Source: VRUE01 sp963837695 (GTDB taxonomy: Bacteria > Actinomycetota > Thermoleophilia > Solirubrobacterales > 70-9). Taken from it: 64,000 bases of DNA. Positions 44,860-54,151 of the stretch are shown one piece after another. The notes under the pieces are model-generated. The model ran no database searches and was not told the DNA's origin. It saw only the letters and a program-made list of their open reading frames with translations. Within the stretch, counting starts at the first letter, position 1, and the number at the start of each line of letters is the position of its first letter. Location of the stretch: contig CAWINZ010000001.1 of the NCBI GenBank assembly GCA_963837695.1, forward strand, positions 62,001 to 126,000, given 5' to 3'. Made by a program: the position numbers and the translations under genes.

Positions 44860-44872
44860 GAACGTATGTTCG
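44859..44872. promoter_or_regulatory. LexA-type SOS box at the nuclease start
   Basis: CGAACGTATGTTCG, a perfect match to the Gram-positive/actinobacterial SOS operator CGAAC-N4-GTTCG and palindromic in the arms. It overlaps the GTG start of the nuclease gene by one base, where bound LexA would block a (leaderless) promoter. TTGAC hexamers lie upstream on the minus strand. Confidence 0.65.
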
Positions 44873-44943
44873 CAGACAACACACTTCCAGTCAATACGTC
44901 AACCGTCCAACTCGTTCGGGTAACTCACTAACGCGACAGCGAC

Positions 44944-45642
44944 CTACGCGGCGCGTTGCTCGGGGTCCTGGTCGTCGTCCATGTCGAGGACCAGGTTGTC
45001 GTCTGCCGTGCGGCGGATGTTGAAATCGAAGGGGGCGTTCTCTTCGAGCTCGCGGAGCAGGTCAACGGGCTCGTCGAGGTGCATCGAGAGGGTCGCGCGG
45101 CCCTCGGAGAAGCGCTCTACCGAGATCTCCGACGCGCCGAGGCGGCCGACGGCGTTTTCGAAGCCGACGAGTTGGGAGAAGTCGCCCAGAGGGCCGATCT
45201 CAAGCTTGATCAGGCCCTCGAAGAGCTGTCCGAGGGCTGCCTCGGCGGTCGGCTCGCTCGGCGCGGAGCCGTTCGTGGCGCCGTCGTGAGCATCGGCAAG
45301 GTCCTGAGTGCGGCGGCCGACCTCGACGGCCTCGCGCAGCGCCTTCATCCTGATCCGGGTCGCCTGTCCGCGAGCCTGCGCCTCGATCGCCTCGAGGCGC
45401 TCGGAGACCGCGCGTAGGGAGTCGATGCTGCGCTCGTGGCGCTCGTCGGCCTCGCGCAGTCGCTCGCTCAGGCCGCGGATCTCGCGCTCGCGCTCGATCA
45501 CCATCCCTGACAACGAAGCCAGTTCGGAGTCCGCCGTGGACGCGTGGTGCTCGACGGCGGAGATCGCCGCGTCGCGCGCCGACATCGCCGCGTCGACTTC
45601 GTTACGGCTGTAGCCGAAGAGCGCCCGCTTGAAGCTAGCCAT
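44944..45642 (-). CDS. DivIVA-like coiled-coil protein
   Basis: 232 residues from ATG 45642. The N-terminus FKRALFGYSRNEVDAAMSAR matches the DivIVA lipid-binding head. A long coiled coil follows (REREIRGLSERLREADERHERSI...). A C-terminal globular region (LFEGLIKLEIGPLGDFSQLV) is unlike standard DivIVA and ends acidic. It may locate to membrane curvature or poles. It overlaps rsfS by 8 nt. Confidence 0.7.
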   Translation of the reverse strand: MASFKRALFGYSRNEVDAAMSARDAAISAVEHHASTADSELASLSGMVIEREREIRGLSERLREADERHERSIDSLRAVSERLEAIEAQARGQATRIRMKALREAVEVGRRTQDLADAHDGATNGSAPSEPTAEAALGQLFEGLIKLEIGPLGDFSQLVGFENAVGRLGASEISVERFSEGRATLSMHLDEPVDLLRELEENAPFDFNIRRTADDNLVLDMDDDQDPEQRAA

Positions 45643-46036
45643 GCGCGGCACCGTAGAGGTGCCCTCGGACGCCATCCTGTGGCAGTTGCAACTCGAGCCG
45701 CGGCGCCTCGCGCCAGAGGTCCTCGAGCTGGTAGCGCTCCCTTTCCTCGGCGGTGAAGACGTGCAGGACGGCGTCGAGGTAGTCGAGCACGATCCAGCCG
45801 GCCTCCCCCCCTCCGTCCACCCCGCCGGGCAGCAGCCCATGCTCCCCCTTGAGGCGCAGCTTGACCTCGTCGACTATCGCCCGCGCCTGGCGCTCGTTGC
45901 GCGCGGTGCAGATCGCCAGGAAGTCCGTGTAGGCGGCGAGGCCGCGCATGTCGAGGACGACGATCTCGGTCGCCCCTTTCGAGTCGGCCAGCTCGGCCAG
46001 CTGCCCTGCCAGCGCCTCGGACTCGAGCCCGCTCAC
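45635..46036 (-). CDS. rsfS: Ribosomal silencing factor RsfS
   Basis: 133 residues from GTG 46036, overlapping the nadD stop as GTGA. Motifs: EIVVLDMRGLAAYTDFLAICT and GWIVLDYLDAVLHVFTAEERERYQLEDLW. Binds L14 on the 50S subunit and blocks subunit joining in starvation. Standard nadD-rsfS order. Confidence 0.95.
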   Translation of the reverse strand: MSGLESEALAGQLAELADSKGATEIVVLDMRGLAAYTDFLAICTARNERQARAIVDEVKLRLKGEHGLLPGGVDGGGEAGWIVLDYLDAVLHVFTAEERERYQLEDLWREAPRLELQLPQDGVRGHLYGAAHG

Positions 46037-46659
46037 GAGTAGATTCCCTTTTCCTCGATGAATCGCGCGACCGTCTCCGGCACGAGGTAGCGCAACGGCC
46101 TGCCGGCCGCCGCGCGCTCGCGCACGGCCGAGGAGGAGACGCCGAACTGCGGCATCTCAAGCATCGTCGCCTTCCCGTCGGCGCTGACGCCGCGCATCAC
46201 CGCGCCCACGTCGGCGTCGGATATGCCCGAGCGCCGCGCCACCGCCAGCCGCGCCAGCTCGACGACCCGCTGGGGCTCGCGCCAGCTCTCGAACCCGACG
46301 GCGGCGTCCGCGCCCATCACGAACACCAAGTCCGGTTCTTCCCTTTCGCGCGCAAGCAGCTCCAAGGTCTCATACGTGTAGGACGGCCCCTCGCGTTCGA
46401 CCTCCAGCGTGGAGACGGTGAAGCGCGGGTCGTCGGCGGCGGCGAGCCGCGTCATCGCCAGCCGCAGCTCCCGGCCGGGATCGTCGTGGATCCGCTTGTG
46501 CGGCGCCTCGCCGGTCGGCACCAGCACGACCTCGTCGAGGCCGAGCTGCCAGAGCGCCTCCTGGGCGAGCGCCAGGTGCCCCAGGTGGGGCGGGTTGAAG
46601 GCCGAGCCGAGGACGCCGATTGCGGGACGGCGGCTGTCAGCTCCGGGGGCGCTACTCAC
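46033..46659 (-). CDS. nadD: Nicotinate-nucleotide adenylyltransferase
   Basis: 208 residues from GTG 46659, overlapping proA by 8 nt. The nucleotidyltransferase motif is GVLGSAFNPPHLGHLALAQEA. TGEAPHKR, GADAAVGFESW and the C-terminal motif SSSAVRERAAAGRPLRYLVP are typical. It makes deamido-NAD from NaMN. Confidence 0.96.
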   Translation of the reverse strand: MSSAPGADSRRPAIGVLGSAFNPPHLGHLALAQEALWQLGLDEVVLVPTGEAPHKRIHDDPGRELRLAMTRLAAADDPRFTVSTLEVEREGPSYTYETLELLAREREEPDLVFVMGADAAVGFESWREPQRVVELARLAVARRSGISDADVGAVMRGVSADGKATMLEMPQFGVSSSAVRERAAAGRPLRYLVPETVARFIEEKGIYS

Positions 46660-47917
46660 GCACTTGGCCGTCGCCGCGGACGACGTACTTGTAGGTGGTC
46701 AGCTCGCGCAGCCCGATCGGGCCGCGGGCGTGCAGCTTCTGGGTCGAGTTGCCGATCTCCGCCCCCATGCCGAACTCGAAGCCGTCGGTGAAACGGGTCG
46801 AGGCGTTGGTGTAGACGACGGCGGCGTCGACCGCGGCGGTGAACGCGGCGGCGGCATCCTCGGACCGAGTGACGATCGCCTCCGAGTGGCGCGTGCCGTA
46901 GCGGTTGACGTGATCGATCGCCTGATCGAGCGAGTCGACGACGGCGACGGCGAGCTTCAGGTCGAGGTACTCGCTGTCCCAGTCCTCTTCGCCGGCCGAG
47001 CCGACCTCGACCCCGCTGGCGGCCACCCGGGCACGCTCGTCGCCGACCAGCTCGACACCAGCGTCGCGCAGCTCGGCGAGCGCGGCGGGCAGGAACTCAT
47101 CCGCGACCGCCGTGTCGACCAGCAGCGTCTCGGCCGCGTTGCAGACGCCGGGGCGCTGAGTCTTCGCGTTGACGGCGATCCGTCGCGCCATCTCCAAGTC
47201 GGCGTCGGCGTGAACGTAGACATGGCAGTTGCCCGCCGCGGCGAAGATCACCGGCACGGTCGCAACGTCCTTCAGCGCCTTCTTCAAGCCTTCGCCGCCG
47301 CGCGGAATCAGCAGGTCGACCGTGTCCTCCTGGGTGGCCAGCTCGGCCAAGTCCTCGCGACCCCCGCCCGCCAGCAACACAGCCGCATCCTCGGGCAGCC
47401 CAGCCTCGCCGAGCGCCTCGCGGACGATCGCCGCCAACGCCCCATTCGTCCGCTCGGCATAGCTCGAACCCCGCAGCACAATCGCATTCCCGCTCTTGAT
47501 CGTCAGCGCCGCGCAATCGATAGTCACATTCGGCCGCGCCTCGTAGACGACGGCGACAACCCCCAGCGGCACCCGCAGCTTGGTCAGCTCGAGCCCGCTC
47601 TCGAGGGTCCTGCGATCGAGCACCTCCCCAACCGGATCCTCCAGCCCGGCCACGGCCCGCACGCCATCAGCCATAGCCGCGACCCGTCCCGCACTAAGCG
47701 CCAACCGATCGCGCAGCGCCGGAGTCAGCCCTTCGGCACGCTCGTCAGCCAAATCAGCGGCATTAGCCTCGAGCACATCCCCGACCCTCTCGCCAAGCAA
47801 CCGCGCAATCGCCTCCAACGCCGCATCCTTCCTCGCGGTCGGGGCCGCGCCAAGCTCACGCGCTGCCCGCTGCGCTGCGGCGCATGTCTCAGCAACAGAT
47901 GTAGTCGTGACTGCCAT
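46652..47917 (-). CDS. proA: Gamma-glutamyl phosphate reductase
   Basis: 421 residues from ATG 47917. Proline synthesis, second step. Catalytic Cys in QRPGVCNAAETLLVD; NADP-binding region VVYEARPNVTIDCAALTIKSGN; FGMGAEIGNSTQKLHARGP near the end. The frame is open upstream only through a family 1 repeat. Co-directional with proB, 150 nt away across the repeat. Confidence 0.97.
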   Translation of the reverse strand: MAVTTTSVAETCAAAQRAARELGAAPTARKDAALEAIARLLGERVGDVLEANAADLADERAEGLTPALRDRLALSAGRVAAMADGVRAVAGLEDPVGEVLDRRTLESGLELTKLRVPLGVVAVVYEARPNVTIDCAALTIKSGNAIVLRGSSYAERTNGALAAIVREALGEAGLPEDAAVLLAGGGREDLAELATQEDTVDLLIPRGGEGLKKALKDVATVPVIFAAAGNCHVYVHADADLEMARRIAVNAKTQRPGVCNAAETLLVDTAVADEFLPAALAELRDAGVELVGDERARVAASGVEVGSAGEEDWDSEYLDLKLAVAVVDSLDQAIDHVNRYGTRHSEAIVTRSEDAAAAFTAAVDAAVVYTNASTRFTDGFEFGMGAEIGNSTQKLHARGPIGLRELTTYKYVVRGDGQVRE

Positions 47918-47933
47918 CGACGCTAAGGGTAGC

Positions 47934-48055
47934 GGCGGGGATCGGGTGTCCCTCTCGCTTGCTGGGTTTTCGCCAGGAGAGCCTGCGGCTGTCCGCGAGC
48001 GCAACCGGGGCGAAAAGAGGACGCCGCTGCGCGAGAGGGACACCCGATCCCCGCC
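47934..48055. repeat. Family 1 palindromic element, copy F
   Basis: Perfect 25-nt arms (47934-47958 and 48031-48055). Core on the minus strand. It lies 12 nt after the proB stop and upstream of proA. Confidence 0.92.
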
Positions 48056-48067
48056 CAAGCCCCTTGC

Positions 48068-49174
48068 TTACAGCAGGACGAAGCGGTCGCGGTGTATTGC
48101 CTCCTCGGGCTTGTCACGAATGTCAAGGCTCTCACGCAATGCGGTCGCGAGGGCATTGGTACGAGTGCCCTTTATCCGGTCGAGGGCCGCCGCCGAGTAT
48201 TCGGCGATGCCCTTGCCGATCAGCGTTTCAGCGACCACGACCTCGACCGCGTCCCCAACGTCAAAATCGCCATCGACAGCAAGAATGCCGACTGGCAATA
48301 GGCTTGACCCGGTCTCGCGCAGAACCCGAGCCGCGCCCTCGTCCACGCTCAGGCGCCCGCGTACCGGCTTGGCGTACTTGAGCCAGAGCTTGAAGCCGGA
48401 GGCCTTGCCAGGCTGAGCGGCGAAACGGGTTCCGACCTGCTCACCACGTGCGGCCGCAACCAGCGTCCCGTCCTTCGTGCCATTGCAGATCGTCGCCGGA
48501 GTACCCGACTCGGCTGCCATCTCGGCGGCCGCGACCTTGCTGCGCATGCCGCCCGAGCCGAAGGTCGAGGTGCGGTCGCCGATCTTCATCGCCGCGAGCT
48601 CGCCGAAGTCCTCGACGGACGCGATCAACTCGGCCCCCGAATCAAGGCTCGGGTCGGCGCTGTACAGGCCGTCGACGTCCGAGAGCAGCACCAGCAGTCG
48701 CGCGTCGAGCAGGATCGCGACCTGGGCGGCGAGGAAGTCGTTGTCGCCGAAGCTGATCTCGTCGGTCGCCGTGGTGTCGTTCTCGTTGATGACGGGGACG
48801 ACGCCCCAATCGATCAGCCGCCGCAGCGTCTGCCGGGCGTTGAGGTAGTTGGTGCGGGCGGCGATGTCGGCCGCAGTCAGCAGCACCTGGGCGGAGCGCG
48901 TGCCCCCGGTGGCCAACCGTGACTGATACGCGCGGAAAAGATCGCCCTGACCGACGGCGGAGGCGGCCTGCAGCTCGTCCATCGCCCGCGGGCGCGCCGG
49001 CAGGTCCATCAGCCGCATCCCACGGGCGATCGCGCCGGAGGTGACCATCGCCACCCGCTCGCCGGCCTGCTCCAGCTCGGCGACCTGAGCGCAGACCGAG
49101 TCGAGCACGTCCTCGCGCAGCTCGCCGTCGTCGGCGGCGACGATCGAGGAGCCCAGCTTTACCACCAGCGTCAT
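48068..49174 (-). CDS. proB: Glutamate 5-kinase
   Basis: 368 residues. Proline synthesis, first step. Kinase motifs VVKLGSSIVAADD, MVTSGAIARGM, VINENDTTATDE and GTGG-type STFGSGGMRSKVAAA, then a C-terminal PUA domain (VGILAVDGDFDVGDAVEVV). The ATG overlaps the stop of the PEP-mutase-like gene (ATGA). Confidence 0.97.
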   Translation of the reverse strand: MTLVVKLGSSIVAADDGELREDVLDSVCAQVAELEQAGERVAMVTSGAIARGMRLMDLPARPRAMDELQAASAVGQGDLFRAYQSRLATGGTRSAQVLLTAADIAARTNYLNARQTLRRLIDWGVVPVINENDTTATDEISFGDNDFLAAQVAILLDARLLVLLSDVDGLYSADPSLDSGAELIASVEDFGELAAMKIGDRTSTFGSGGMRSKVAAAEMAAESGTPATICNGTKDGTLVAAARGEQVGTRFAAQPGKASGFKLWLKYAKPVRGRLSVDEGAARVLRETGSSLLPVGILAVDGDFDVGDAVEVVVAETLIGKGIAEYSAAALDRIKGTRTNALATALRESLDIRDKPEEAIHRDRFVLL

Positions 49175-49962
49175 TGGGAAAGTCTATGAGCGCCGGAAAT
49201 CTTCAGCCCCGAGAAATCGCCCTCGTTGCGAATCCGTTCGGCGGCGCCGGCCATCGCCTCGACGGCGACCCAGGCCAGGCTGCTGCCGACGCTGACGCGC
49301 TGGGCGCCCGCCTCGACCACTGCGGCCATCGAGAGACCCGGGTGGGCGAGCACGTTGACCGGCCTCGACATCGCCTCGCAGACCGCGCGGACCTCGTCCG
49401 CGTCACGTAGCCCCGGCGCATACACCACATCGGCGCTGGCCGCCTCGAACGCCTGCAGGCGCGCGATCGTGTCTTCAAGGTCGGGGTTGCCACGGATGTG
49501 GTTCTCGGCACGCGCCGTGAAGGTGAACGGGAAGTCGAGGTTCCGCGCGGCCTCGGCTGCCGCGCCAACCCGCTCGACCGCATCGTCGAGGGCGTAGATC
49601 CCGTCCTCGTGGCCGTAATCCTCGATCGAGCCGCCGACCGCCCCCGCCGCGGCGGCGACCGCGATTGCCGCGGCCGCATCCTCCGGGGCCGGGCCGAAGC
49701 CGTTCTCGAGGTCGACCGAAATCGGCAGGCTCGTCGCTTGATCGAGCGCGGTCACGTGCTCGGCCAGCTCCTCGAGCCCGACCTCACCGTCCTCGCGGCC
49801 CAGAGTTAAGGCGAACCCGCCGCTGGTCGTCGCCAGCGCCTTGAACCCAAGTTTCTCCATCACCCGCGCGGAGCCCGCGTCCCAGGGATTCGGAATGACG
49901 AACGGCTCGCCCTCGTGCAGGGCGCGGAAGCTCTCGGCCTTTTCCGTCTGCGTCGCGCTCAA
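49171..49962 (-). CDS. Isocitrate lyase / PEP mutase superfamily protein
   Basis: 263 residues from a TTG at 49962; AGGAG 8 nt upstream supports it. A TIM barrel with NPWDAGSARVMEKLGFKALAT, SVDLENGFG, EDYGHEDG and TARAENHI. It lacks the KKCGH catalytic loop of true isocitrate lyases, so it is more like 2-methylisocitrate lyase/PEP mutase-type C-C or P-C lyases of unknown substrate. It overlaps proB and is part of a segment that separates proB from obg. Confidence 0.82.
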   Translation of the reverse strand: MSATQTEKAESFRALHEGEPFVIPNPWDAGSARVMEKLGFKALATTSGGFALTLGREDGEVGLEELAEHVTALDQATSLPISVDLENGFGPAPEDAAAAIAVAAAAGAVGGSIEDYGHEDGIYALDDAVERVGAAAEAARNLDFPFTFTARAENHIRGNPDLEDTIARLQAFEAASADVVYAPGLRDADEVRAVCEAMSRPVNVLAHPGLSMAAVVEAGAQRVSVGSSLAWVAVEAMAGAAERIRNEGDFSGLKISGAHRLSQ

Positions 49963-49998
49963 CTCGCCGGCTCCTTCGCTCGACTCACGCCAGGGACG

Positions 49999-52794
49999 CT
50001 ACTTCAGCACCCCGGCCACTTCGGTGCGCTTCGCCACGTCGAGCTTCTGAAAGACGTGCCGCATGTGCGTCTCGACCGTCTTCGCGGTCACCGTCAGCGC
50101 TTGGGCGATCTCGCGGTTGGTCATCCCCTCGGCGGCCATGCGGGCGACGCGCAGCTCGCTCGGCGTCAGCGAGTCGACGCCGCTGAAGACGGCTTTGCGG
50201 GGACGCGCGCCGGTCGCCGCAAGCTCGGTGCGGGCGCGCTCTTCCAGCGGCGCGGCGCCGCATCGGTGGGCCAGCTCGAGCCCCTCGCGCAGCGGCTCGC
50301 GCGCATCCTTGCGGAAGTTGGCCCGCCGCAGCGCGGCGCCCTGCTCGACCAGCGCCTCGGCGTGCTGGACCCGCGCCCGCGTTCCCGCCAGGACCTCCGC
50401 CGCCTCGGCCAGCCGCTCGATACCCGCGGCGCCGCCGTCGATGACGCCCTGGACCCTGAGGGAGATCCCGATCCCGCGCCGGCCACCGGCCTCGCGGGCC
50501 AGCCCAGCCGCATCGGTGGCCATCCGCCTCGCCTCCTCGTGGTTGCCGAGCGCCGCTTCGCAGAGCGCCAGGCCCGTCCGCCAGGGAAGGACCTCGGGGT
50601 TGGGGTAGGGAAGCCACTCGATCCGCTCGGCCGCGGCGAGAAAATCGTGGCGGGCCTCAGCGTGCCGACCCGTGGCCCGTCGCAGTTCCCCACGCGCACA
50701 GAGCAGGATCGAGCCCGGATTGCCGGCGACCCGCTCGCGCCCGACCCAGTGCTCCTCGAGCAGCGCCGTCGCCGCGCCCAGCTCTCCGCGGGCGAGCAGG
50801 ATGTAGACGGCGACTCCCGACCAGGTCGCGCGTGGATTGACGAGGCCGAAGGGGCGCATCACCCGCACCGCCGTCTCGGCGTCGGCCTGGGCCTCGCGTA
50901 GGTTGCCGTCGAGCAGACGCGCGAACGATCGCGCTCCATACCCGCCGGCGATTCCCGGCATCGTGCCACGCTGTTTCGCACCCTCGATCGCCAGGTCGAA
51001 CTTCTCCACTCCGAGATCGCCCTGGTCGGCGAGTGCGAGCGCGATCAACGCGCCCTGCGGCGGCATCCCGGCGGCGGCGTCGGCGACGATCCAGGCGCCC
51101 TCGCCGAGGGCCTCCGTCGCCGTCCGCGCAGCCCGCTCCATCGGACCGAGTCCCAGGGCGTGCAGGATCGCCACCTGCTGCAGGACCATGCGGCCGGGGA
51201 GCGATGTCGGGGCCGGGTCGGTCTCGGGAATCGCGTCGCGCGGCAGGCGCTCGAGGCCCCAGCTCACCTGCAACAGCAGCCACCCCTGCAGCAACAACCG
51301 CAGCTCCTCGTCGGCTTCACGAGTCTCCAGCAGCGATTCTTCGAGCAGTCCCGTCGCCTCCTCGTTGCCGTTGCGCAGGCCGAGCGAGCTCGCCAGCTCG
51401 TTGGCGAGTTCCGCCCGTTCGACCGGGTCGGCCGCCGCGGCCCGCACGGTGCGCAGCACTTCGATCCCCTCGGGATCGTTGGCCCGCAGCAGGGCCACCC
51501 CGAGCTCGCGACTGGCGACCGGCCGCGTCTCCCGCGGCGGCGGCTCGCGCAGGGCCCGCCGCAGATAGCGCACGGCGGCATCCGCAGCGCCACGGGCGAG
51601 CGCCGAACTCGCGGCGCCGCGCAGCTGTTCGACGACCCACCCGTCGGCGGCGGGCTCGGCGAGCAACAGGTGCGAGGCGACGGCGTCGGCCTCGAGCCCA
51701 TCCTCGTGAAACAACCGGGCGGCGCGGGCGTGCAGCGCCGCGCGGCGGGGAGCCGAGACTTCGCTGAGCACCGCCTCACGGACCAGCGGATGGACGAAGG
51801 CAAGCGGGCGCGCGTCGGCGAGCAGATTGGCGGCGATCAGGCGCTCACCGGCCTCGGCCACCGCGTCCGACGAGATCCCCGCCAGCGCCGCGACCAGACG
51901 CGGGGCGCCGTTCGGCTCGAGCACCGCCACCGCCCGGGCGACGTCGATCGCCGGCTCGCCGAGCCGGGCCAACCGCGTCCGGATCGAGTGCGAGACGCCG
52001 ACCGCCGCCGCCTGGGTGAGGCACTCAACGCTCTCCTCGCTCGGCTCGAGCTCCGCCCCACGCAACGCCCGAGCGAGCTCGGCCAGCAGGAAGGGATTGC
52101 CGGCGGTGGCGTCGCAGCAGGCTTGGGCGAAGCTCTCGGTCGAGTCGGCTCCAGTCTCCCCGGCGACCAGGGCCGCGGCGGCCCGGGTCGAGAGCGGCGA
52201 AGGCTCGACCATGCGCTCAGGCGCCTCGCGGCGGAGCTCGTCCAGCAGTTGCTCGTGGAAGCCAGGCTCACCACTCCTCACACCCACGGCCATCGCCGCG
52301 GGCGAGCCGTCGAGACGTCGAGCGATGTAGGCCAGCGCCTGCAGTGAGGCGAGGTCGGCCCACTGGGCATCGTCGACGACCAGCAACAGGGGCGCCGTCG
52401 CGGCCAGGTCGGCGGTGAGCCAGTAGAGCCCGTGCTCGATCGCGCCGCCTTCGGCCGCATCGGCGCCCGGTTCGAAGACCGGACCGGCGAGTGCCGCGCT
52501 GCCGCTCAGCAGCTCGGCTCGCCGGTCCCGATCGCGCAGCACCGGCTCAAACAGCTGCCTTACGACGCCGTAGGGGAAGTCGCGCTCGTACTCGCCGCCG
52601 CGTGCGCGCAGGACGAGCATCTCGCGGTGCGCCGCCATCTCCGCCGCCGCGCCCAGCAGCGAGGTCTTGCCGGCTCCGGCCTCGCCCTCGATCACGATCA
52701 CGCCGCCGCTGCTGCCCTCCGTCGCGTCGAGCAGCCGCTCGATCGTCGCGAGCTCCTCATCTCTCTCCAGTAGTCCGGTCACCGTCGCCGACAT
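49999..52794 (-). CDS. LAL-type LuxR-family transcriptional regulator
   Basis: 931 residues from ATG 52794. N-terminal AAA-type ATPase (Walker A GEAGAGKTSLLGAA; Walker B LLLVVDDAQWAD), a long TPR-like helical middle (about residues 350-850), and a C-terminal LuxR helix-turn-helix (LTPSELRVARMAAEGMTNRE then IAQALTVTAKTVETHMRHV). A large ATP-binding regulator of the MalT/LAL type. It lies 36 nt after the amidohydrolase and may regulate that segment. Confidence 0.9.
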   Translation of the reverse strand: MSATVTGLLERDEELATIERLLDATEGSSGGVIVIEGEAGAGKTSLLGAAAEMAAHREMLVLRARGGEYERDFPYGVVRQLFEPVLRDRDRRAELLSGSAALAGPVFEPGADAAEGGAIEHGLYWLTADLAATAPLLLVVDDAQWADLASLQALAYIARRLDGSPAAMAVGVRSGEPGFHEQLLDELRREAPERMVEPSPLSTRAAAALVAGETGADSTESFAQACCDATAGNPFLLAELARALRGAELEPSEESVECLTQAAAVGVSHSIRTRLARLGEPAIDVARAVAVLEPNGAPRLVAALAGISSDAVAEAGERLIAANLLADARPLAFVHPLVREAVLSEVSAPRRAALHARAARLFHEDGLEADAVASHLLLAEPAADGWVVEQLRGAASSALARGAADAAVRYLRRALREPPPRETRPVASRELGVALLRANDPEGIEVLRTVRAAAADPVERAELANELASSLGLRNGNEEATGLLEESLLETREADEELRLLLQGWLLLQVSWGLERLPRDAIPETDPAPTSLPGRMVLQQVAILHALGLGPMERAARTATEALGEGAWIVADAAAGMPPQGALIALALADQGDLGVEKFDLAIEGAKQRGTMPGIAGGYGARSFARLLDGNLREAQADAETAVRVMRPFGLVNPRATWSGVAVYILLARGELGAATALLEEHWVGRERVAGNPGSILLCARGELRRATGRHAEARHDFLAAAERIEWLPYPNPEVLPWRTGLALCEAALGNHEEARRMATDAAGLAREAGGRRGIGISLRVQGVIDGGAAGIERLAEAAEVLAGTRARVQHAEALVEQGAALRRANFRKDAREPLREGLELAHRCGAAPLEERARTELAATGARPRKAVFSGVDSLTPSELRVARMAAEGMTNREIAQALTVTAKTVETHMRHVFQKLDVAKRTEVAGVLK

Positions 52795-52830
52795 GCTCGG
52801 TCGCACCGATCGTACGCCGCCCCGCCGGCT

Positions 52831-53901
52831 TCAGACCGTCAACGCCGGGCTCTCGACCCCCGGAGTCGCAACCAACGTCAAGGCCAGAGCGATCGCCCAC
52901 GGGGCCTCCGGCGACCGCGCCGCCGCCTCGATCAGGGCCGAGATGCGGCGCCCGGGCTCGTCGTCGGTAACCGCGACCCGCGCCAGCTCGATGATCTGCG
53001 TCGGGTCGCCGCCGCCGAGCATGCATCCGCCGGCCGCCGCCAGCAGGGTGGCGAGGCGTTCGTCGTGGGGAGAGCGTGGCGATCCCGGCGATCCCGGCGC
53101 GGAGCCGCCGTCAAGCGGCGCGTCTCCCGCCAACAGGGCGTCGGCCTGCCCGCCGAAGACAAGCCGGAGCTGGTCGTCCGAGAGGCCGGAAAAGCGGGCG
53201 CAGCGCAGCGCGATCGCCAAAACGACGTCGAGCTGCATGTAGGGCTCGTCGCTGCCGAAGAGGATCTGGCCTGGCGGGACCAGGGCAAAGAGGGCCAGTA
53301 GGTCGCTGGGGTTCCACCAGGACGTGTCGAAGAAGAGATTCGGGTGGTCGGCGGCCAGGTCTCCGAGCCAGGCGAAATCGGAGACCGCGGCGTGGGCGAG
53401 GACGATCGGGCAGTCGCGGTGGCTCTCGGCCAACTCGATGATCTTCATTCCCAGCGAGCCGACTCCAGCACCGGCGTGGATCAGGACCGGCGCCCGCGCG
53501 GTGGCGGCGACCGCGACGATCGTCTCCACTCCGGGGTGGTCGAGGCGGAAGTCCTCCCCGCGTGGGTGCAGCTTGAACCCGGCGGCGCCGGCCTCCAACG
53601 CGGCCACGACGTCCCCTCTCGAGACCACGTTCGGGTCCAGGCGGGCGAAGGGGACGAGTCGGTCGGGGTGGCGGCGACACTCCTCGACCACGCGCAGATT
53701 TTCGGCCTCATAGCCGGCCTCGACGCAGAAGGGGAAGATCGCCGAGCGCCCGCCGAGCGGCGCCAGGTCGCTTACGTGCTCCTCGGCCGTACGAGCGCTG
53801 CCGTCGATGTCGACGCCGGTGTGGGAGTGAATGTCGAACAGCGGGATCTCCGCCGCGCTGAGACCCGAGAGCTCCTCACCGACGATCGCGGCGACGCTCA
53901 C
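52831..53901 (-). CDS. Amidohydrolase family 2 protein
   Basis: 356 residues from a GTG at 53901 that overlaps the stop of the upstream small gene (GTGA). A metal-dependent TIM-barrel hydrolase: metal motif LFDIHSHTG, GFKLHPRGEDFRLDHP, LIHAGAGVG, IVLAHAA and FGSDEPYM (catalytic Asp). Such enzymes hydrolyse or decarboxylate small aromatic or amide substrates; the substrate is unknown. The C-terminal 100 residues are Ala/Gly-rich and extra to the barrel. Confidence 0.85.
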   Translation of the reverse strand: MSVAAIVGEELSGLSAAEIPLFDIHSHTGVDIDGSARTAEEHVSDLAPLGGRSAIFPFCVEAGYEAENLRVVEECRRHPDRLVPFARLDPNVVSRGDVVAALEAGAAGFKLHPRGEDFRLDHPGVETIVAVAATARAPVLIHAGAGVGSLGMKIIELAESHRDCPIVLAHAAVSDFAWLGDLAADHPNLFFDTSWWNPSDLLALFALVPPGQILFGSDEPYMQLDVVLAIALRCARFSGLSDDQLRLVFGGQADALLAGDAPLDGGSAPGSPGSPRSPHDERLATLLAAAGGCMLGGGDPTQIIELARVAVTDDEPGRRISALIEAAARSPEAPWAIALALTLVATPGVESPALTV

Positions 53902-54080
53902 GGGGCGCCGTTCGTCCGCCGCGGTCGGGCGCCGTTCTGGCAACCGAGCTCGCGCCGCATCCATTCGTCGATGCCCGGCGGATAGAGCAGAGCCATCTGC
54001 GAGCCGATCGCCAACGACTGGACGACCTGCTCGCTGATCCGGCGACGCCCCTTCGGCTTCAATCGGTTCAGAACTCTCAT
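53898..54080 (-). CDS. 60-residue basic protein coupled to the amidohydrolase
   Basis: MRVLNRLKPKGRRRISEQVV, then QSLAIGSQMALLYPPGIDEW and a basic tail ending RPRRTNGAP. Its TGA overlaps the amidohydrolase GTG (GTGA), the same coupling seen across this genome, which argues that it is real. A central amphipathic/hydrophobic segment and basic ends; no recognised family. It may be a small partner or leader protein. Confidence 0.5.
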   Translation of the reverse strand: MRVLNRLKPKGRRRISEQVVQSLAIGSQMALLYPPGIDEWMRRELGCQNGARPRRTNGAP

Positions 54081-54151
54081 GAAACCGATCCTGGCTCACC
54101 CAGGGCCCTTTCGCATCAGGGGCGCACCCTGAACTTTCGCTACATAGCCGG

